Source: Rheinheimera sp. SA_1
GTDB taxonomy: Bacteria > Pseudomonadota > Gammaproteobacteria > Enterobacterales > Alteromonadaceae
Direction of reading: 5' to 3'
DNA: 64,000 nucleotides
Assembly (NCBI RefSeq): GCF_001669775.1
Contig: NZ_LXWK01000015.1
Coordinates: 806,001-870,000, forward strand
Positions 1 to 9,623 of this stretch are shown piece after piece (position 1 is the first letter of the stretch; each line of letters starts with the position of its first letter). The position numbers and the translations under genes were made by a program. Below the pieces are notes generated by a model. The model had not been told where the DNA came from, searched no databases, and worked only from the letters and a program-made list of their open reading frames with translations.

Positions 1-654
1 AAATCAATTGTTGTACTGATTTCAGGTAGTGGTTCAAACCTGCAGGCCATTATCGATGCTTGTGCGGCTGGCTTTATTGCCGGTCGCATCAGCGCCGTCA
101 TTTCGAACAAGGCCGGGGTTTTTGGGCTACAACGCGCTTTAGAAGCGGACATTCCAACTGTGGTGCTGGACCATAAAACCTTTCCTGATCGGCAAAGTTA
201 TGATGCGGCATTACTACAGAGCATCGATAGTTTTCAGCCTGATTTAGTGGTGCTGGCCGGTTTTATGCGTATTTTAACACCTGAATTTGTCGGGCATTAT
301 CAAGGGCGATTATTAAATATTCACCCTTCGTTATTGCCAAAATATCAGGGTTTGCATACGCATCAGCGTGCATTGGACGCCGGTGATACGCAGCATGGTT
401 GCAGCGTGCATTTTGTCACGGCGGAACTCGATGGTGGACCTGTGGTATTACAGGCTAAAGTCCCTATTTTTACCGGGGATGATGCGACGATAATTGCCGA
501 GCGTGTACACGAACAGGAACACCAAATTTACCCACTTGTGGTCCGTTGGTTTTGTCAGGGACGTTTACAACAGCAGGCAGATAAGGCATTGTTGGATGGC
601 CAGATTTTATCAGACCATGGATATGCCGACGATGATGATCACGACAATTCATAA
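1..654 (+). CDS. purN: Phosphoribosylglycinamide formyltransferase (5' end cut off)
   Basis: Transfers a formyl group from 10-formyltetrahydrofolate to GAR in step three of purine synthesis (cytosol). The open frame runs from base 1, beginning KSIVVLISGSGSNLQ, so only about one or two residues including the start codon lie outside the window. The folate/GAR-binding signatures VVLAGFMRIL, NIHPSLLPKY and the ELDGGP segment are all visible. The tail (DHGYADDDDHDNS) is acidic. The next gene starts inside the last 40 bases. purM normally lies upstream, outside the window. Confidence 0.97.
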   Translation, partial: KSIVVLISGSGSNLQAIIDACAAGFIAGRISAVISNKAGVFGLQRALEADIPTVVLDHKTFPDRQSYDAALLQSIDSFQPDLVVLAGFMRILTPEFVGHYQGRLLNIHPSLLPKYQGLHTHQRALDAGDTQHGCSVHFVTAELDGGPVVLQAKVPIFTGDDATIIAERVHEQEHQIYPLVVRWFCQGRLQQQADKALLDGQILSDHGYADDDDHDNS

Positions 655-1426
655 ATGGCGCCTGATGGCGTCATTTTTTTGCCTCGCCATTCCACAAGTG
701 TTTGCCGCACAAAATACTGCGGTTGCCACAGAAGCAACAGCGAAGCCTGCCGCTCAGGTTCCGGTGGCGGTCAGTACCGATGCAGCCATTGGCTTTAAGC
801 CCTTTGAAGCCAGTTATCAGATTTTACGTTCAGGTAAAAAGCATGGCGAAGCATCGCGTTATTTAAAACGGGATGGTGTCGGCTATGAACTTGGTTATAA
901 CAGCAAAATCAGCTGGTTGGTCTTCAAAGATGAACGTAAAGAACGCTCACGTTTTGTGATTGAACAAGGCCGGCTCAAACCAAGCCATTATTTAATGCAA
1001 CGTTCTGGCACTGGCCCCAGCCGTCATTATGAACTGAGTCTTGATTGGGCGCAGAAGCAGTTAAAAACGGAAAAAAAGCAAGTCGTCAAACAAATTCCAT
1101 GGAATGACCAATGGCTGGATATGTTGAGTTTCCATGGCCAGATTGTGTTGGATATTCAACAAGGCAAAACTGATTTTGTTTACGACGTACTTAACCGCCA
1201 TGGTGAAAACCGCACTTATAAATACAAAGTGGCTACCGAAGAATGGCTGTCTTTGCCTTATGGCAAGGTCAAAGCAATCCGCATCGAACGGTATGGCCAA
1301 GGCCCTGATAAACAGGTGTATGCCTGGCTGGCACCAGAGCTGGATTATCTGTTGGTTCGATTGTGGCAATCAGAAGATGATGTTGAGCAATTTGATGTGC
1401 AGCTGAGTCAGTATCAGCCGCAGTAG
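617..1426 (+). CDS. Exported DUF3108 domain protein
   Basis: A 269-residue protein with an N-terminal signal peptide (hydrophobic stretch MASFFCLAIPQVFA, predicted cleavage before AQNTA), so probably periplasmic. The body, starting about FKPFEASYQILRSGKKHGEA, matches the DUF3108 pattern of beta-rich domains found next to purN in many gammaproteobacteria. No enzymatic residues are recognised and the role is unknown. In-frame ATG codons lie at 617, 623, 632, 635 and 665; none has a clear Shine-Dalgarno, so the exact start is uncertain. All but the last overlap the purN end, suggesting translational coupling. Confidence 0.8.
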   Translation: MDMPTMMITTIHKWRLMASFFCLAIPQVFAAQNTAVATEATAKPAAQVPVAVSTDAAIGFKPFEASYQILRSGKKHGEASRYLKRDGVGYELGYNSKISWLVFKDERKERSRFVIEQGRLKPSHYLMQRSGTGPSRHYELSLDWAQKQLKTEKKQVVKQIPWNDQWLDMLSFHGQIVLDIQQGKTDFVYDVLNRHGENRTYKYKVATEEWLSLPYGKVKAIRIERYGQGPDKQVYAWLAPELDYLLVRLWQSEDDVEQFDVQLSQYQPQ

Positions 1427-1468
1427 TTTTGCATTTGATACCGTTCAAAACCCAATTCAGACAACAAT

Positions 1469-1494
1469 AGGTTGAACTTACAGCAGTTCAACCT
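1469..1494. terminator. Inverted repeat at the convergent gene ends
   Basis: A perfect 10-bp inverted repeat (AGGTTGAACT / AGTTCAACCT, 6-base loop) lies between the DUF3108 gene and the convergent amidotransferase gene and overlaps the latter's stop codon. No T-run follows on either strand, so an intrinsic terminator is possible but weak. Confidence 0.4.
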
Positions 1495-2251
1495 GTTCTC
1501 CTGCTCTAAACAAACAAGCTTCGCCAGGTGCCATCGCCTGCCATTGCTCGTTGGTGGTTAAAGGCAAGGTTGCGACTATCGTTACCACATCGTTAGGTGT
1601 GGTTTCCTGACTGAAATCAATATCCACATCCACATCTGATAATTTCGCTGTGCCAAATGGTGCGCGGCGGGTGATCCAATGCAATTTGGTACTGCAATAA
1701 CAAAACAAATATTCGCCATCAGATAACAACAAGTTAAATACACCTTGCTGCTTTAACTGGTCAGAGAGCTTTTTAATCAGGCGGAACAGCTGCTTACGTG
1801 CAGGTGGTTTATCAGGATAGCGCGCTGCCAGCTCCGATAGGATAAAGCAAAATGCCGATTCACTATCCGTGGTGCCAACCGCTTTAAAGCGCCCCTGCGC
1901 CAGCGATTTGTAGTCTTTCAGCTGACCATTATGGGCGTAAGTCCAATAACGTCCCCACAATTCGCGGGTAAACGGGTGAGTGTTCTCAAGTGCGACCCGA
2001 CCGCGATTAGCCTGTCGCACATGCCCAACAACCACATTACTTTTAATCGGGTAGTCGGTCACTAGTTTTGCCACTTCCGATTGATGGCTGGCCTGTGCAT
2101 CTTTAAAAGTGGTCACCCCCTTCCCCTGATAGAAAGCTATGCCCCAACCGTCCTTGTGCGGACCGGTATTACCACCCCGCTCTCTCAGGCCTTTAAAGCT
2201 AAAACAAATATCGGTCGGCACATTCGCCGACATCCCAAGCAGTTCACACAT
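1478..2251 (-). CDS. yafJ: Class II glutamine amidotransferase, YafJ family
   Basis: A 257-residue protein with the N-terminal nucleophile Cys2 after Met (MCELLGMSAN), then the class II glutaminase motifs: GWGIAFYQG around residue 36-44, GHVRQANRG, and the THPFTRELWGRYWTYAHNGQ region that binds glutamine. It is the stand-alone amidotransferase type (E. coli YafJ, similar length). The acceptor substrate is not known; distant relatives act on gamma-glutamyl compounds. It is transcribed divergently from fadE, with an ERIC-like element in between. Confidence 0.88.
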   Translation of the reverse strand: MCELLGMSANVPTDICFSFKGLRERGGNTGPHKDGWGIAFYQGKGVTTFKDAQASHQSEVAKLVTDYPIKSNVVVGHVRQANRGRVALENTHPFTRELWGRYWTYAHNGQLKDYKSLAQGRFKAVGTTDSESAFCFILSELAARYPDKPPARKQLFRLIKKLSDQLKQQGVFNLLLSDGEYLFCYCSTKLHWITRRAPFGTAKLSDVDVDIDFSQETTPNDVVTIVATLPLTTNEQWQAMAPGEACLFRAGEQVELL

Positions 2252-2365
2252 ATATTTATTTGATTGGAAGTTTCTATTTAATATGCCCTGAGGTTAGCAG
2301 TGTTCCGTTCAACTTCACAACCCTCAACCTGCCGTTTTGGCCGTAAAAACAATAATGCACAGGTC

Positions 2366-2492
2366 TATACCCAAAATCATTGGAGATTCGGGTAGGCGAC
2401 GAGCACGTGAGGCCCTAGGAGCATAGCTGTTCTATGTGACTGGGGCGAATGAGCGAAGGCAACAACCCCGAATCTTCAATGATGACGGGTAT
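2366..2492 (+). repeat. ERIC-like repeat, copy 1 (127 bp)
   Basis: An imperfect palindrome from TATACCC to GGGTAT, exactly 127 bp, the canonical ERIC length. The core has CCTAGGAGCATAG followed by TATGTGACTGGGGCGAA, clearly resembling the core of the enterobacterial ERIC consensus. It sits between yafJ and fadE. Its right arm can be read in frame with fadE, which produces a spurious longer N-terminus. Confidence 0.9.
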
Positions 2493-2539
2493 GACCAGAA
2501 AAGTTGACACTGAATCAACTACACTACAGCAGGAATCAC

Positions 2540-2568
2540 TTGCATCTTCGGCCAATCCACTTTACGCT
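2540..2568 (+). promoter_or_regulatory. Candidate sigma70 promoter of fadE
   Basis: TTGCAT (2540-2545), 17-base spacer, TACGCT (2563-2568). The -10 is weak, but the predicted start point (about 2575) coincides with a FadR-like site, which fits repression. A stronger-looking TTGACA at 2504 has no convincing -10 at 16-18 bases. Confidence 0.4.
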
Positions 2569-2576
2569 AACCCGGT

Positions 2577-2593
2577 TAGTGGTCAGACCTCTT
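2577..2593 (+). promoter_or_regulatory. FadR-like operator upstream of fadE
   Basis: The core GGTCAGACC matches the FadR centre GGTC-N-GACC perfectly; the outer arms match four of eight positions. It lies 15 bases before the fadE ATG, the expected position for acyl-CoA-relieved repression of beta-oxidation. No fadR gene is in the window. Confidence 0.5.
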
Positions 2594-2607
2594 ATCTGGA
2601 GATAATT

Positions 2608-5073
2608 ATGGATGTGTTAATCTTTATCGCTGCATTGCTGGTAGCAATCGGCATTTTGGCCTATCACCGGGCCAGTCTTACATTATTTACCGGCGCTATC
2701 GCCGCTTTGCTCGTCGCCGGTACCTTTGCCGGAACTGTAGGGATTTTTAGTTGGCTGATTTTTGCAGCAATCACCATTCCGCTGAATATCGCCAGCATTC
2801 GCCAGCAACATATCACCAAACCGCTGTTAAAACTTTACCGCAAAATCATGCCGGAAATGTCGACCACGGAAAAAGAAGCTATTGATGCCGGTACCACCTG
2901 GTGGGAAGGCGATTTGTTTCGCGGCAACCCGGATTGGCACAAGCTGCACAATTTTCCAAAACCGCGACTGAGTGCTGAAGAACAAGCATTCCTTGATGGC
3001 CCGGTAGAAACACTGCTGGCGATGGTTGATGACTGGCACACCACGCATGACCGCGCCGATTTAGCACCGGAAGTGTATCAATATTTAAAAGATCAGGGCT
3101 TCTTCGCCATGATCATCAAAAAGCAGTATGGCGGTCTGGAATTTTCAGCGTTCGCCCAATCTTGTGTTCTGCAAAAATTAACCAGCAAAAGCATGGTTTT
3201 ATCCAGCGTAGTTGGCGTACCTAACTCGCTTGGCCCAGGCGAATTGCTGCAGCACTATGGCACCAAAGAGCAGCAGGACCATTACCTGCCGCGTTTAGCC
3301 AAAGGCTTGGAAGTTCCTTGTTTTGCGCTGACTTCACCGGAAGCTGGTTCTGATGCCGGTGCTATTCCGGATTTCGGTATTGTCTGTAAAGGTCAGTGGC
3401 AAGGCGAAGAAATTCTCGGTATGCGCCTGACCTGGAACAAACGTTATATTACGCTGGCGCCTATTGCCACTGTACTGGGATTAGCCTTTAAGTTGCAGGA
3501 TCCGGACAAATTGCTCGGTGATAAAACTGATTTAGGTATTACCTGTGCGCTGATTCCAGTAAGCACCCCTGGCGTGAAAATTGGTCGTCGTCATTTCCCA
3601 TTAAACGTGCCATTCCAGAATGGTCCGACCCAAGGCGAAGATATTTTTGTGCCACTTGATTACATTATTGGCGGTCCGAAAATGGCCGGTCAAGGCTGGC
3701 GGATGCTGGTCGAATGTTTATCGGTTGGCCGCGCTATTACCCTGCCGTCGAACAGTACCGGTGGCATCAAAGCCGCTGCGATGGCGACCGGCGCTTATGC
3801 CCGTATTCGTCGTCAGTTCAAATTGCCAATCGGCAAAATGGAAGGCGTGGAAGAAGCAATGGCACGGATTGGCGGTTACGCTTATATGGCCGACGCCTCT
3901 ACAACCATGTCAGTTGGCTCGATTGATTTAGGCGAAAAACCGTCGGTGATTTCAGCTATCACCAAATACCACATGACTGAACGGATGCGTCAGGCAGTGA
4001 TTGATGCGATGGATGTGCATGGCGGTAAGGGCATTTGCATGGGCCCGACCAACTATTTAGCCCGTGGTTATCAGGGTGCGCCGGTGGCAATTACTGTTGA
4101 AGGCGCAAACATTCTGACCCGCAATATGATTATCTACGGCCAGGGCGCCATTCGTTGCCATCCATATGTCCTTGCAGAGTTACAGGCTGCGCAGCTGGAT
4201 GACGAACGTGCTGCAGTAACCGCCTTTGACCGCGCATTATTCGGCCATATCGGTTTTAGCATCAGTAACTTCTTCCGCACTTTCTGGTTATCGCTGACCA
4301 ACGCTGCCTTTTCGCATGCACCGGTTAAAGATGAAACTGCTGCTTACTACAAGCAAATGAATCGCTTCAGCGCTTCACTGGCATTAATGTCAGATATTGC
4401 GATGGCAACTATGGGCGGTGACTTAAAACGCCGTGAGCGGATTTCAGCCCGTCTTGGTGATATTTTGTCGATGTTGTACCTGACTTCAACCATTTTGAAA
4501 AAGTACCACGATGAAGGTCGCCAGGTGCAGGATTTACCGCTGGTGCAATGGGGCTGTGAAGACAACCTGGCTAAAGCACAGCTGGCGCTGGACGAATTGT
4601 TCGACAACTTCCCGAACCGGATTGTCGCAACAGTGCTAAAACGCGTGGTATTCCCTTGGGGCCGCTTGCTGCGTCGTCCAAGTGACGCGCTGGATCACAA
4701 GGTTGCCCGCATCATGCAAACGCCTTGTGAAGCACGTACACGCCTTGGCAGCCACTTGTATCTGACGCAGGAGCCGAACAATCAGTTAGGTCTGCTGGAA
4801 AAAGCCCTGACCGACATTCTGGCCGCCGAGCCGCTGTTTGATAAAGTGGTGCATGCTGCGAACAAGCGTCTGCCATTTTACCGCTTAGGTGAAGTGGCCG
4901 ATCTGGGTCTGGAGCTTGGTGTACTAAGTCAGGCTGAAGCAGAAAAACTGCGGATTGCTGAAGCCGGCCGTTTGCATGTGATTAATGTTGATGACTTTGA
5001 TCCGCTGGATCTGGCCGCTGACAAGTCGCTGTTTGATGCCAAACCCGCCTGCAAGACTGAGCAAGCTGCTTAA
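2608..5073 (+). CDS. fadE: Acyl-CoA dehydrogenase FadE
   Basis: First step of fatty-acid beta-oxidation: FAD-dependent oxidation of acyl-CoA to 2-enoyl-CoA. The product is 821 residues, close to E. coli FadE (814). The start is the ATG at 2608, after GGAG at 2598-2601, giving [16 protein letters not shown], a membrane-anchoring hydrophobic N-terminus as in FadE. Acyl-CoA dehydrogenase signatures such as [18 protein letters not shown] and [12 protein letters not shown] are present, followed by the long FadE-specific C-terminal domain (DUF1974). A longer frame from 2449 starts within an ERIC repeat and is rejected. Probably monocistronic, with a terminator downstream and a FadR-like site upstream. 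Confidence 0.96.
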   Translation: MDVLIFIAALLVAIGILAYHRASLTLFTGAIAALLVAGTFAGTVGIFSWLIFAAITIPLNIASIRQQHITKPLLKLYRKIMPEMSTTEKEAIDAGTTWWEGDLFRGNPDWHKLHNFPKPRLSAEEQAFLDGPVETLLAMVDDWHTTHDRADLAPEVYQYLKDQGFFAMIIKKQYGGLEFSAFAQSCVLQKLTSKSMVLSSVVGVPNSLGPGELLQHYGTKEQQDHYLPRLAKGLEVPCFALTSPEAGSDAGAIPDFGIVCKGQWQGEEILGMRLTWNKRYITLAPIATVLGLAFKLQDPDKLLGDKTDLGITCALIPVSTPGVKIGRRHFPLNVPFQNGPTQGEDIFVPLDYIIGGPKMAGQGWRMLVECLSVGRAITLPSNSTGGIKAAAMATGAYARIRRQFKLPIGKMEGVEEAMARIGGYAYMADASTTMSVGSIDLGEKPSVISAITKYHMTERMRQAVIDAMDVHGGKGICMGPTNYLARGYQGAPVAITVEGANILTRNMIIYGQGAIRCHPYVLAELQAAQLDDERAAVTAFDRALFGHIGFSISNFFRTFWLSLTNAAFSHAPVKDETAAYYKQMNRFSASLALMSDIAMATMGGDLKRRERISARLGDILSMLYLTSTILKKYHDEGRQVQDLPLVQWGCEDNLAKAQLALDELFDNFPNRIVATVLKRVVFPWGRLLRRPSDALDHKVARIMQTPCEARTRLGSHLYLTQEPNNQLGLLEKALTDILAAEPLFDKVVHAANKRLPFYRLGEVADLGLELGVLSQAEAEKLRIAEAGRLHVINVDDFDPLDLAADKSLFDAKPACKTEQAA

Positions 5074-5117
5074 ACGAGCTCAGATGATACAGCGGGATCA
5101 GAAGTTTTAAGATGACT

Positions 5118-5143
5118 AGCCGGCCAAAGTGCCGGCTTTTTTT
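5118..5143 (+). terminator. fadE terminator
   Basis: A 7-bp GC-rich stem, AGCCGGC / GCCGGCT, with a 6-base loop, followed by a run of seven T. Confidence 0.88.
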
Positions 5144-5232
5144 ATGCCCGGATGTCGGCGTCACCAAAACTCTGGTTTTTCCTTTTTTGTCGACTATGCT
5201 AATTAATAAATTCGGGACAGGATGTCACAACA

Positions 5233-5577
5233 ATGTTCAAGTCTTGGTTCGCGCCCGCCCCCCGCTATCGCATGCATTTAGCCCATCAGATCATCGATAT
5301 TTCACCTAACCAGACGGTACTGCAAAGCGCGCTGCTGCACGGTGTGAACATTCCGCATGGTTGTAAGGCCGGTGGCTGTGGCATGTGCAAATGCCGGCTG
5401 ATTAGCGGCAAGGTCGAACAGATCATTGAAAATACTGCAAAGCTAACTTCGACCGAACTGAACTCCGGCATTATCTTCGCTTGCTGCAGTGTTGCAAAAA
5501 CCGATCTGCAGCTAGAGATTATTACGGATTCGGTGACGATTAGCACGAGTCGGGATCAGGCGCCAGCCAGGGTTTAA
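5233..5577 (+). CDS. 2Fe-2S ferredoxin, plant type
   Basis: A 114-residue electron carrier. The cluster ligands are in CKAGGCGMCKC (pattern Cys-x4-Cys-x2-Cys), with the fourth Cys in FACCSVAK about 35-40 residues later, the chloroplast/plant-type ferredoxin spacing. It resembles the small YfaE-like and oxygenase-associated ferredoxins, but no reductase or oxygenase partner lies nearby, so the electron acceptor is unknown. Weak AGGA upstream. It is followed by the oppositely oriented tRNA operon. Confidence 0.85.
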   Translation: MFKSWFAPAPRYRMHLAHQIIDISPNQTVLQSALLHGVNIPHGCKAGGCGMCKCRLISGKVEQIIENTAKLTSTELNSGIIFACCSVAKTDLQLEIITDSVTISTSRDQAPARV

Positions 5578-5699
5578 CGGCGATAAAGCAATTTGTTGCA
5601 GCAGTTGCAACCAATTGAAGAAGTAACAAGAACATAGCTGCAATTAGAATAAAACGATGAATTGAAAATAAAATTGAGCAGAAACTTTTGGAGGGAGAA

Positions 5700-5776
5700 T
5701 GGTCGGTGATGCAAGATTCGAACTTGCGACCCCTTGGACCCAAACCAAGTGCGCTACCAAGCTGCGCTAATCACCG
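5700..5776 (-). tRNA. tRNA-Pro (TGG), distal copy
   Basis: A 77-base cloverleaf on the minus strand with encoded CCA, acceptor CGGTGAT/ATCACCG, T-loop GTTCGAATC and anticodon loop TTTGGGT (anticodon TGG). Identical over its length to the copy at 6066-6142. Last gene of the tRNA operon. Confidence 0.97.
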
Positions 5777-5842
5777 ACTATGAACTCTTTGATATTTTTT
5801 AGAACTTATTTGGACTTTTCTGGATAAAAGTCCTGAACTGAA

Positions 5843-5919
5843 TGGGGTGGCTGATGGGGCTCGAACCCACGACAACCGGAATCACAATCCGGGGCTCTAC
5901 CAACTGAGCTACAGCCACC
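5843..5919 (-). tRNA. tRNA-His (GTG)
   Basis: A 77-base tRNA with the extra G at -1 opposite C73 that marks tRNA-His, encoded CCA, and anticodon loop TTGTGAT (anticodon GTG). Third gene of the operon. Confidence 0.97.
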
Positions 5920-5951
5920 ACGGTCTCAATTCAAACATATCTTTAAGTTAA

Positions 5952-6028
<77 letters not shown>

Positions 6029-6065
6029 AACAAGTGCAGTCACAGAGCGCATACCAACTTAAAGA

Positions 6066-6142
6066 TGGTCGGTGATGCAAGATTCGAACTTGCGACCCCT
6101 TGGACCCAAACCAAGTGCGCTACCAAGCTGCGCTAATCACCG
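6066..6142 (-). tRNA. tRNA-Pro (TGG), promoter-proximal copy
   Basis: Identical in sequence to the tRNA at 5700-5776; 77 bases, encoded CCA, anticodon TGG. First gene after the promoter. The spacers between the four tRNAs are 32-66 bases, consistent with one processed transcript. Confidence 0.97.
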
Positions 6143-6171
6143 ACTGAGTTACACTAGTGCAACGGGGCGCA

Positions 6172-6200
6172 ATATTACAACCCGACCCCGTATGCGTCAA
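6172..6200 (-). promoter_or_regulatory. tRNA operon promoter
   Basis: On the minus strand TTGACG (6200-6195), exactly 17 bases, TAATAT (6177-6172), followed by the GC-rich discriminator GCGCCCC typical of stringently controlled stable-RNA promoters. The start point falls about 20 bases before the first tRNA. Confidence 0.85.
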
Positions 6201-6384
6201 ACGTTTTTTTAGTGAAAAAAACTGTTTGCCTATAATTTGAACCTTCCGGCAGTTTTCTGCTGCAAAAGCATGCAATTTCACTGATTTTACAGAAATTTCC
6301 GCCGCGCCAACCATTGTACTTGGCGCATTGTCGCCTGCTGTGAGAAAATACGGCAACTTTTCAGATTTGGATCAGAGGCGCTTC

Positions 6385-7245
6385 ATGGCAGCACAAATTA
6401 TTGACGGTAAAGCAGTTGCACAAGCGACCCGCGGACAAGTGGCACTGCGCGTGCAACAACGACTGGCAGCTGGAAAACGCGCACCAGGCTTAGCCGTGGT
6501 GTTAGTGGGAGCCGATCCGGCCTCGCAAGTGTACGTTGGCAGTAAACGCAAAGCCTGTGAAGAAGTCGGTTTTGCCTCCTTCTCTTATGATTTACCCGCC
6601 GATACCAAACAACAGCAACTGTTCGATTTGATTGACCAGCTAAACGCTGATACCAGCATCGACGGCATTCTGGTGCAATTGCCGTTGCCAGCAGGCTTAG
6701 ACGCTTCCGCCATTCTGGAACGGATAAATCCACTCAAAGACGTCGACGGCTTCCACCCTTATAATATCGGCCGTTTGGCACAGCGGATGCCGGCACTGCG
6801 CCCTTGTACTCCGAAAGGCATCATTAAGCTGCTGCAGAGCACCGGTGTACAAATCCGTGGTATGGATGCTGTTGTGGTAGGCGCATCGAACATTGTCGGC
6901 CGCCCAATGGCGCTGGAGCTGTTATTAGCCGGCTGCACCACCACCATCTGCCACAAATTCACCAAAAACCTGGAACAACAGGTACGACGCGCTGATTTAC
7001 TGGTGGTTGCAGTTGGTAAACCTGAGTTTATTCCTGGCGATTGGGTAAAACCTGGTGCGTTGGTGGTTGATGTGGGTATTAACCGGCTGGATTCCGGCAA
7101 GTTAGTCGGCGATGTCGAATTTAGCAAAGCGGTTGAACATGCCCGTTTTATCACACCAGTGCCTGGTGGTGTTGGCCCGATGACGGTGGCATGTTTGATA
7201 GAGAACACGCTGGAAGCCTGTGAGCAGTTTCACGATTTGAGCTAG
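6385..7245 (+). CDS. folD: Bifunctional methylenetetrahydrofolate dehydrogenase/cyclohydrolase
   Basis: Interconverts 5,10-methylene-, methenyl- and 10-formyl-tetrahydrofolate (NADP-dependent), feeding purine synthesis (purN) and initiator tRNA formylation. 286 residues from the ATG at 6385, the usual length. Signatures: [22 protein letters not shown] with catalytic Lys near residue 54, ILVQLPLP, the NADP-binding [16 protein letters not shown], and [12 protein letters not shown] near the C-terminus. An upstream in-frame extension to 6328 lacks a ribosome site and is unlikely. Confidence 0.97.
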   Translation: MAAQIIDGKAVAQATRGQVALRVQQRLAAGKRAPGLAVVLVGADPASQVYVGSKRKACEEVGFASFSYDLPADTKQQQLFDLIDQLNADTSIDGILVQLPLPAGLDASAILERINPLKDVDGFHPYNIGRLAQRMPALRPCTPKGIIKLLQSTGVQIRGMDAVVVGASNIVGRPMALELLLAGCTTTICHKFTKNLEQQVRRADLLVVAVGKPEFIPGDWVKPGALVVDVGINRLDSGKLVGDVEFSKAVEHARFITPVPGGVGPMTVACLIENTLEACEQFHDLS

Positions 7246-7270
7246 TCTGCTGCAAAAACAAAAGCCATAA

Positions 7271-7300
7271 AAAAACGCGGTTTCGCGTTTTTGTTTTTTT
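7271..7300 (+). terminator. folD terminator
   Basis: Stem AAAAACGCG / CGCGTTTTT with a GTTT loop, followed by GTTTTTTT. Confidence 0.85.
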
Positions 7301-7319
7301 ACTTTCAGTAAAAGCGCTA

Positions 7320-7460
7320 TATACCCAAAATCATTGACGATGCGGGATGGCCACGGTGGAACCGCGACGAGGGAGTGAGACCGCAGGAGCATAGTTAACT
7401 ATGTGACTGCGGCGAATGAGTGAAGTCAACCCCCCCGCATCTTCAAGGATGACGGGTATA
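7320..7460 (+). repeat. ERIC-like repeat, copy 2 (141 bp)
   Basis: TATACCC...GGGTATA termini, core CGCAGGAGCATAG / CTATGTGACTGCGGCGAA. It carries an extra GGCCACGGTGGAACCGCGAC-type segment in the left arm, also present in copy 4. It lies between the convergent folD and cysS genes, ending 5 bases from the cysS stop. Confidence 0.9.
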
Positions 7461-7465
7461 AGCGA

Positions 7466-8845
7466 TTAGCCACGACGCCAGCTGGTGACGCCATTTTTGT
7501 CTTCAACCACAATACCTTTGGCAGTAAGTGCGGTACGCGCTTCATCAGCAGCCGCCCAGTCTTTGTTGATGCGGGCTTGATTACGTTTGGCAATCAAAGC
7601 TTCAATTTCCGTTACATCATCATCTGAACCGCCGGCCTGCAGGAAAGTTTCGGCATCACCCTGCAAAATACCCAGCACTTCACCCAGTTTCACCAGCACT
7701 GCAGCCAGCTCTGAGGCTTTTTGCGGATTCAGTTCTTTTTCTTTGTTAATTTCACGCGCCAGTTCAAATAATACCGGTAACGCCAGCGCGGTGTTGAAAT
7801 CATCATCCATCGCTTGTTTAAACTGCGCCACATACACGCTGTCGAGTGCTACTTCAGCAGCTGGGGTCACGCCACGCAGTGCAGTGTAGAGGCGCCCTAA
7901 AGCCGCATGCGCTTGCTGCAGGTTCTCGGCACTGTAATTGAGCTGACTGCGGTACTGACTGGAAATCAGGAAATACCGCACCGATTCGCGGTTATATTCG
8001 GCCAACACGTCTTTTACCGTAAAGAAATTGCCTAAAGATTTCGACATTTTTTCTTTGTCGATCTGCACCATACCGGTGTGGATCCAAGTATTGACGTACT
8101 TGGTACCATGCGCGCAGCACGACTGGGCAATTTCGTTTTCATGATGCGGGAACTGCAGATCCGAGCCACCGCCATGAATATCAAAATGCGCACCTAAATG
8201 CTTGGCGCTCATCGCCGAACATTCGATATGCCAGCCCGGACGACCAGCGCCCCAAGGCGATTCCCAACTTGGCTCACCTGGCTTGGCCATTTTCCACAGC
8301 ACAAAATCCAGCGGATCGTCTTTCGTCTGATCCACTTCAACCCGGGCGCCAGCTTGCAGCATATCGAGATTTTGTTGGCTTAACTGACCGTAGTTTTCGT
8401 AGGTACTAACATCAAACAGCACATCACCATCTACAGCGACATAAGCGTGTTTTTTCGCAAGTAACGTCTGAATGAGCTCGATGATTTCCGCCATATGGGT
8501 AGTGACCCGTGGCTCGATATCGGCTGGCAATAAACTTAAAGCGTTAAAATCGGCATGCATGGCTTCAGTGTAACGGGCCGTTAAAGCATCACAACTTTCA
8601 CCATTTTCGTTGGCGCGGCGAATAATTTTGTCGTCAACATCTGTGATATTGCGGACATAAGTGACGTCATAGCCAGAAAACCGCAAATAGCGATTAATCA
8701 CGTCAAAAGCGACATAGGTACGGGCATGGCCAACGTGACAGAAGTCATAAATTGTAATACCACAGACATAAAGGCCGACTTTGCCTGGTTGCATTGGCAC
8801 AAACGTCTCTTTTTGACGGCTCAGGGTATTATAAATCTGTAACAT
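7466..8845 (-). CDS. cysS: Cysteinyl-tRNA synthetase
   Basis: Class I aminoacyl-tRNA synthetase charging tRNA-Cys. 459 residues, the usual length. Visible: the zinc/Cys ligand in [19 protein letters not shown] with the HIGH variant HVGH, the GWHIECSAM segment, HHENE, and the KMSKS loop ([12 protein letters not shown]). C-terminal anticodon-binding domain present. Divergent from ppiB, an arrangement common in gammaproteobacteria. Confidence 0.98.
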   Translation of the reverse strand: MLQIYNTLSRQKETFVPMQPGKVGLYVCGITIYDFCHVGHARTYVAFDVINRYLRFSGYDVTYVRNITDVDDKIIRRANENGESCDALTARYTEAMHADFNALSLLPADIEPRVTTHMAEIIELIQTLLAKKHAYVAVDGDVLFDVSTYENYGQLSQQNLDMLQAGARVEVDQTKDDPLDFVLWKMAKPGEPSWESPWGAGRPGWHIECSAMSAKHLGAHFDIHGGGSDLQFPHHENEIAQSCCAHGTKYVNTWIHTGMVQIDKEKMSKSLGNFFTVKDVLAEYNRESVRYFLISSQYRSQLNYSAENLQQAHAALGRLYTALRGVTPAAEVALDSVYVAQFKQAMDDDFNTALALPVLFELAREINKEKELNPQKASELAAVLVKLGEVLGILQGDAETFLQAGGSDDDVTEIEALIAKRNQARINKDWAAADEARTALTAKGIVVEDKNGVTSWRRG

Positions 8846-8976
8846 GACTTCCTCGGATAAACGCTGACGGCGAAAAAGCGATAGTGTAACACCGGTGTTA
8901 AGGCTCGGCTATGGTCTGTTGGCGGTCGATCTGGCTTTGTGTTCAGCGCTGGTTGCGCTAAACTAGCGCCAAATTT

Positions 8977-9106
8977 TACCGCCCCAAAATCATTGAAGCT
9001 GCAGGTAGGCGACAAGTGAGTGAGACCCCAGGAGCATAGTAGTCCTATGTGACTGGGGCGAACGAGCGAAGTCAACAACCCTGCAACTTCAAGGATGACG
9101 GGGATA
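8977..9106 (+). repeat. ERIC-like repeat, copy 3 (about 130 bp)
   Basis: Core GAGACCCCAGGAGCATAG / CTATGTGACTGGGGCGAA. Of the seven copies this has the core most like the enterobacterial consensus. The left end is degenerate (TTACCGCCCC instead of TATACCC). It lies between divergent cysS and ppiB. Confidence 0.85.
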
Positions 9107-9128
9107 GCCCTTAAAGAAGGATTGAATG

Positions 9129-9623
9129 ATGGTCAGCTTACACACCAATTTCGGCGTGATTAAATTACAGTTATTTGCCGACAAAGCCCCGCTTACCGTG
9201 GAAAACTTCAAAAGTTATGTCAAAGACGGTTTTTACGACAACACCATTTTTCACCGGGTGATTGATGGTTTTATGATCCAGGGTGGCGGTTTTACTCCAG
9301 ACATGGAACAAAAAGAAACCAAAGGTCAGATTAAAAATGAAGCCAACAACAAAGTGCCAAACAAAAAAGGCACTGTGGCAATGGCCCGTACCAACGATCC
9401 ACATTCTGCAACCTGCCAATTTTTTATCAATATCGCTGACAACAGCTTCCTGAATTTTACTTCTGAGAATTCATCAGGCTGGGGCTACTGTGTTTTTGCC
9501 GAAGTCGTTGAAGGCATGGATGTGGTCGATAAGATCCGCGCCGTCGCAACCGGCCGTAAATTTGGCCACGCCGATGTGCCGGTAGAAAACGTGGTGATCG
9601 AAAAAGCAGAACTGCATGGCTAA
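9129..9623 (+). CDS. ppiB: Peptidyl-prolyl cis-trans isomerase B (cyclophilin)
   Basis: Cytosolic cyclophilin that isomerises Xaa-Pro bonds. 164 residues, no signal peptide, so PpiB rather than PpiA. Active-site Arg in [13 protein letters not shown], plus the [12 protein letters not shown] and [18 protein letters not shown] signatures. GAAGGA at 9116-9121 favours the second of two adjacent ATGs (9129; the first is 9126). Its last 8 bases overlap lpxH. Confidence 0.97.
   Translation: MVSLHTNFGVIKLQLFADKAPLTVENFKSYVKDGFYDNTIFHRVIDGFMIQGGGFTPDMEQKETKGQIKNEANNKVPNKKGTVAMARTNDPHSATCQFFINIADNSFLNFTSENSSGWGYCVFAEVVEGMDVVDKIRAVATGRKFGHADVPVENVVIEKAELHG

Noticed and set aside
2449-2607. 53-codon N-terminal extension of FadE
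   Set aside because: The first part is the translated right arm of an ERIC repeat, and the ATG at 2608 has GGAG and gives the normal FadE N-terminus.
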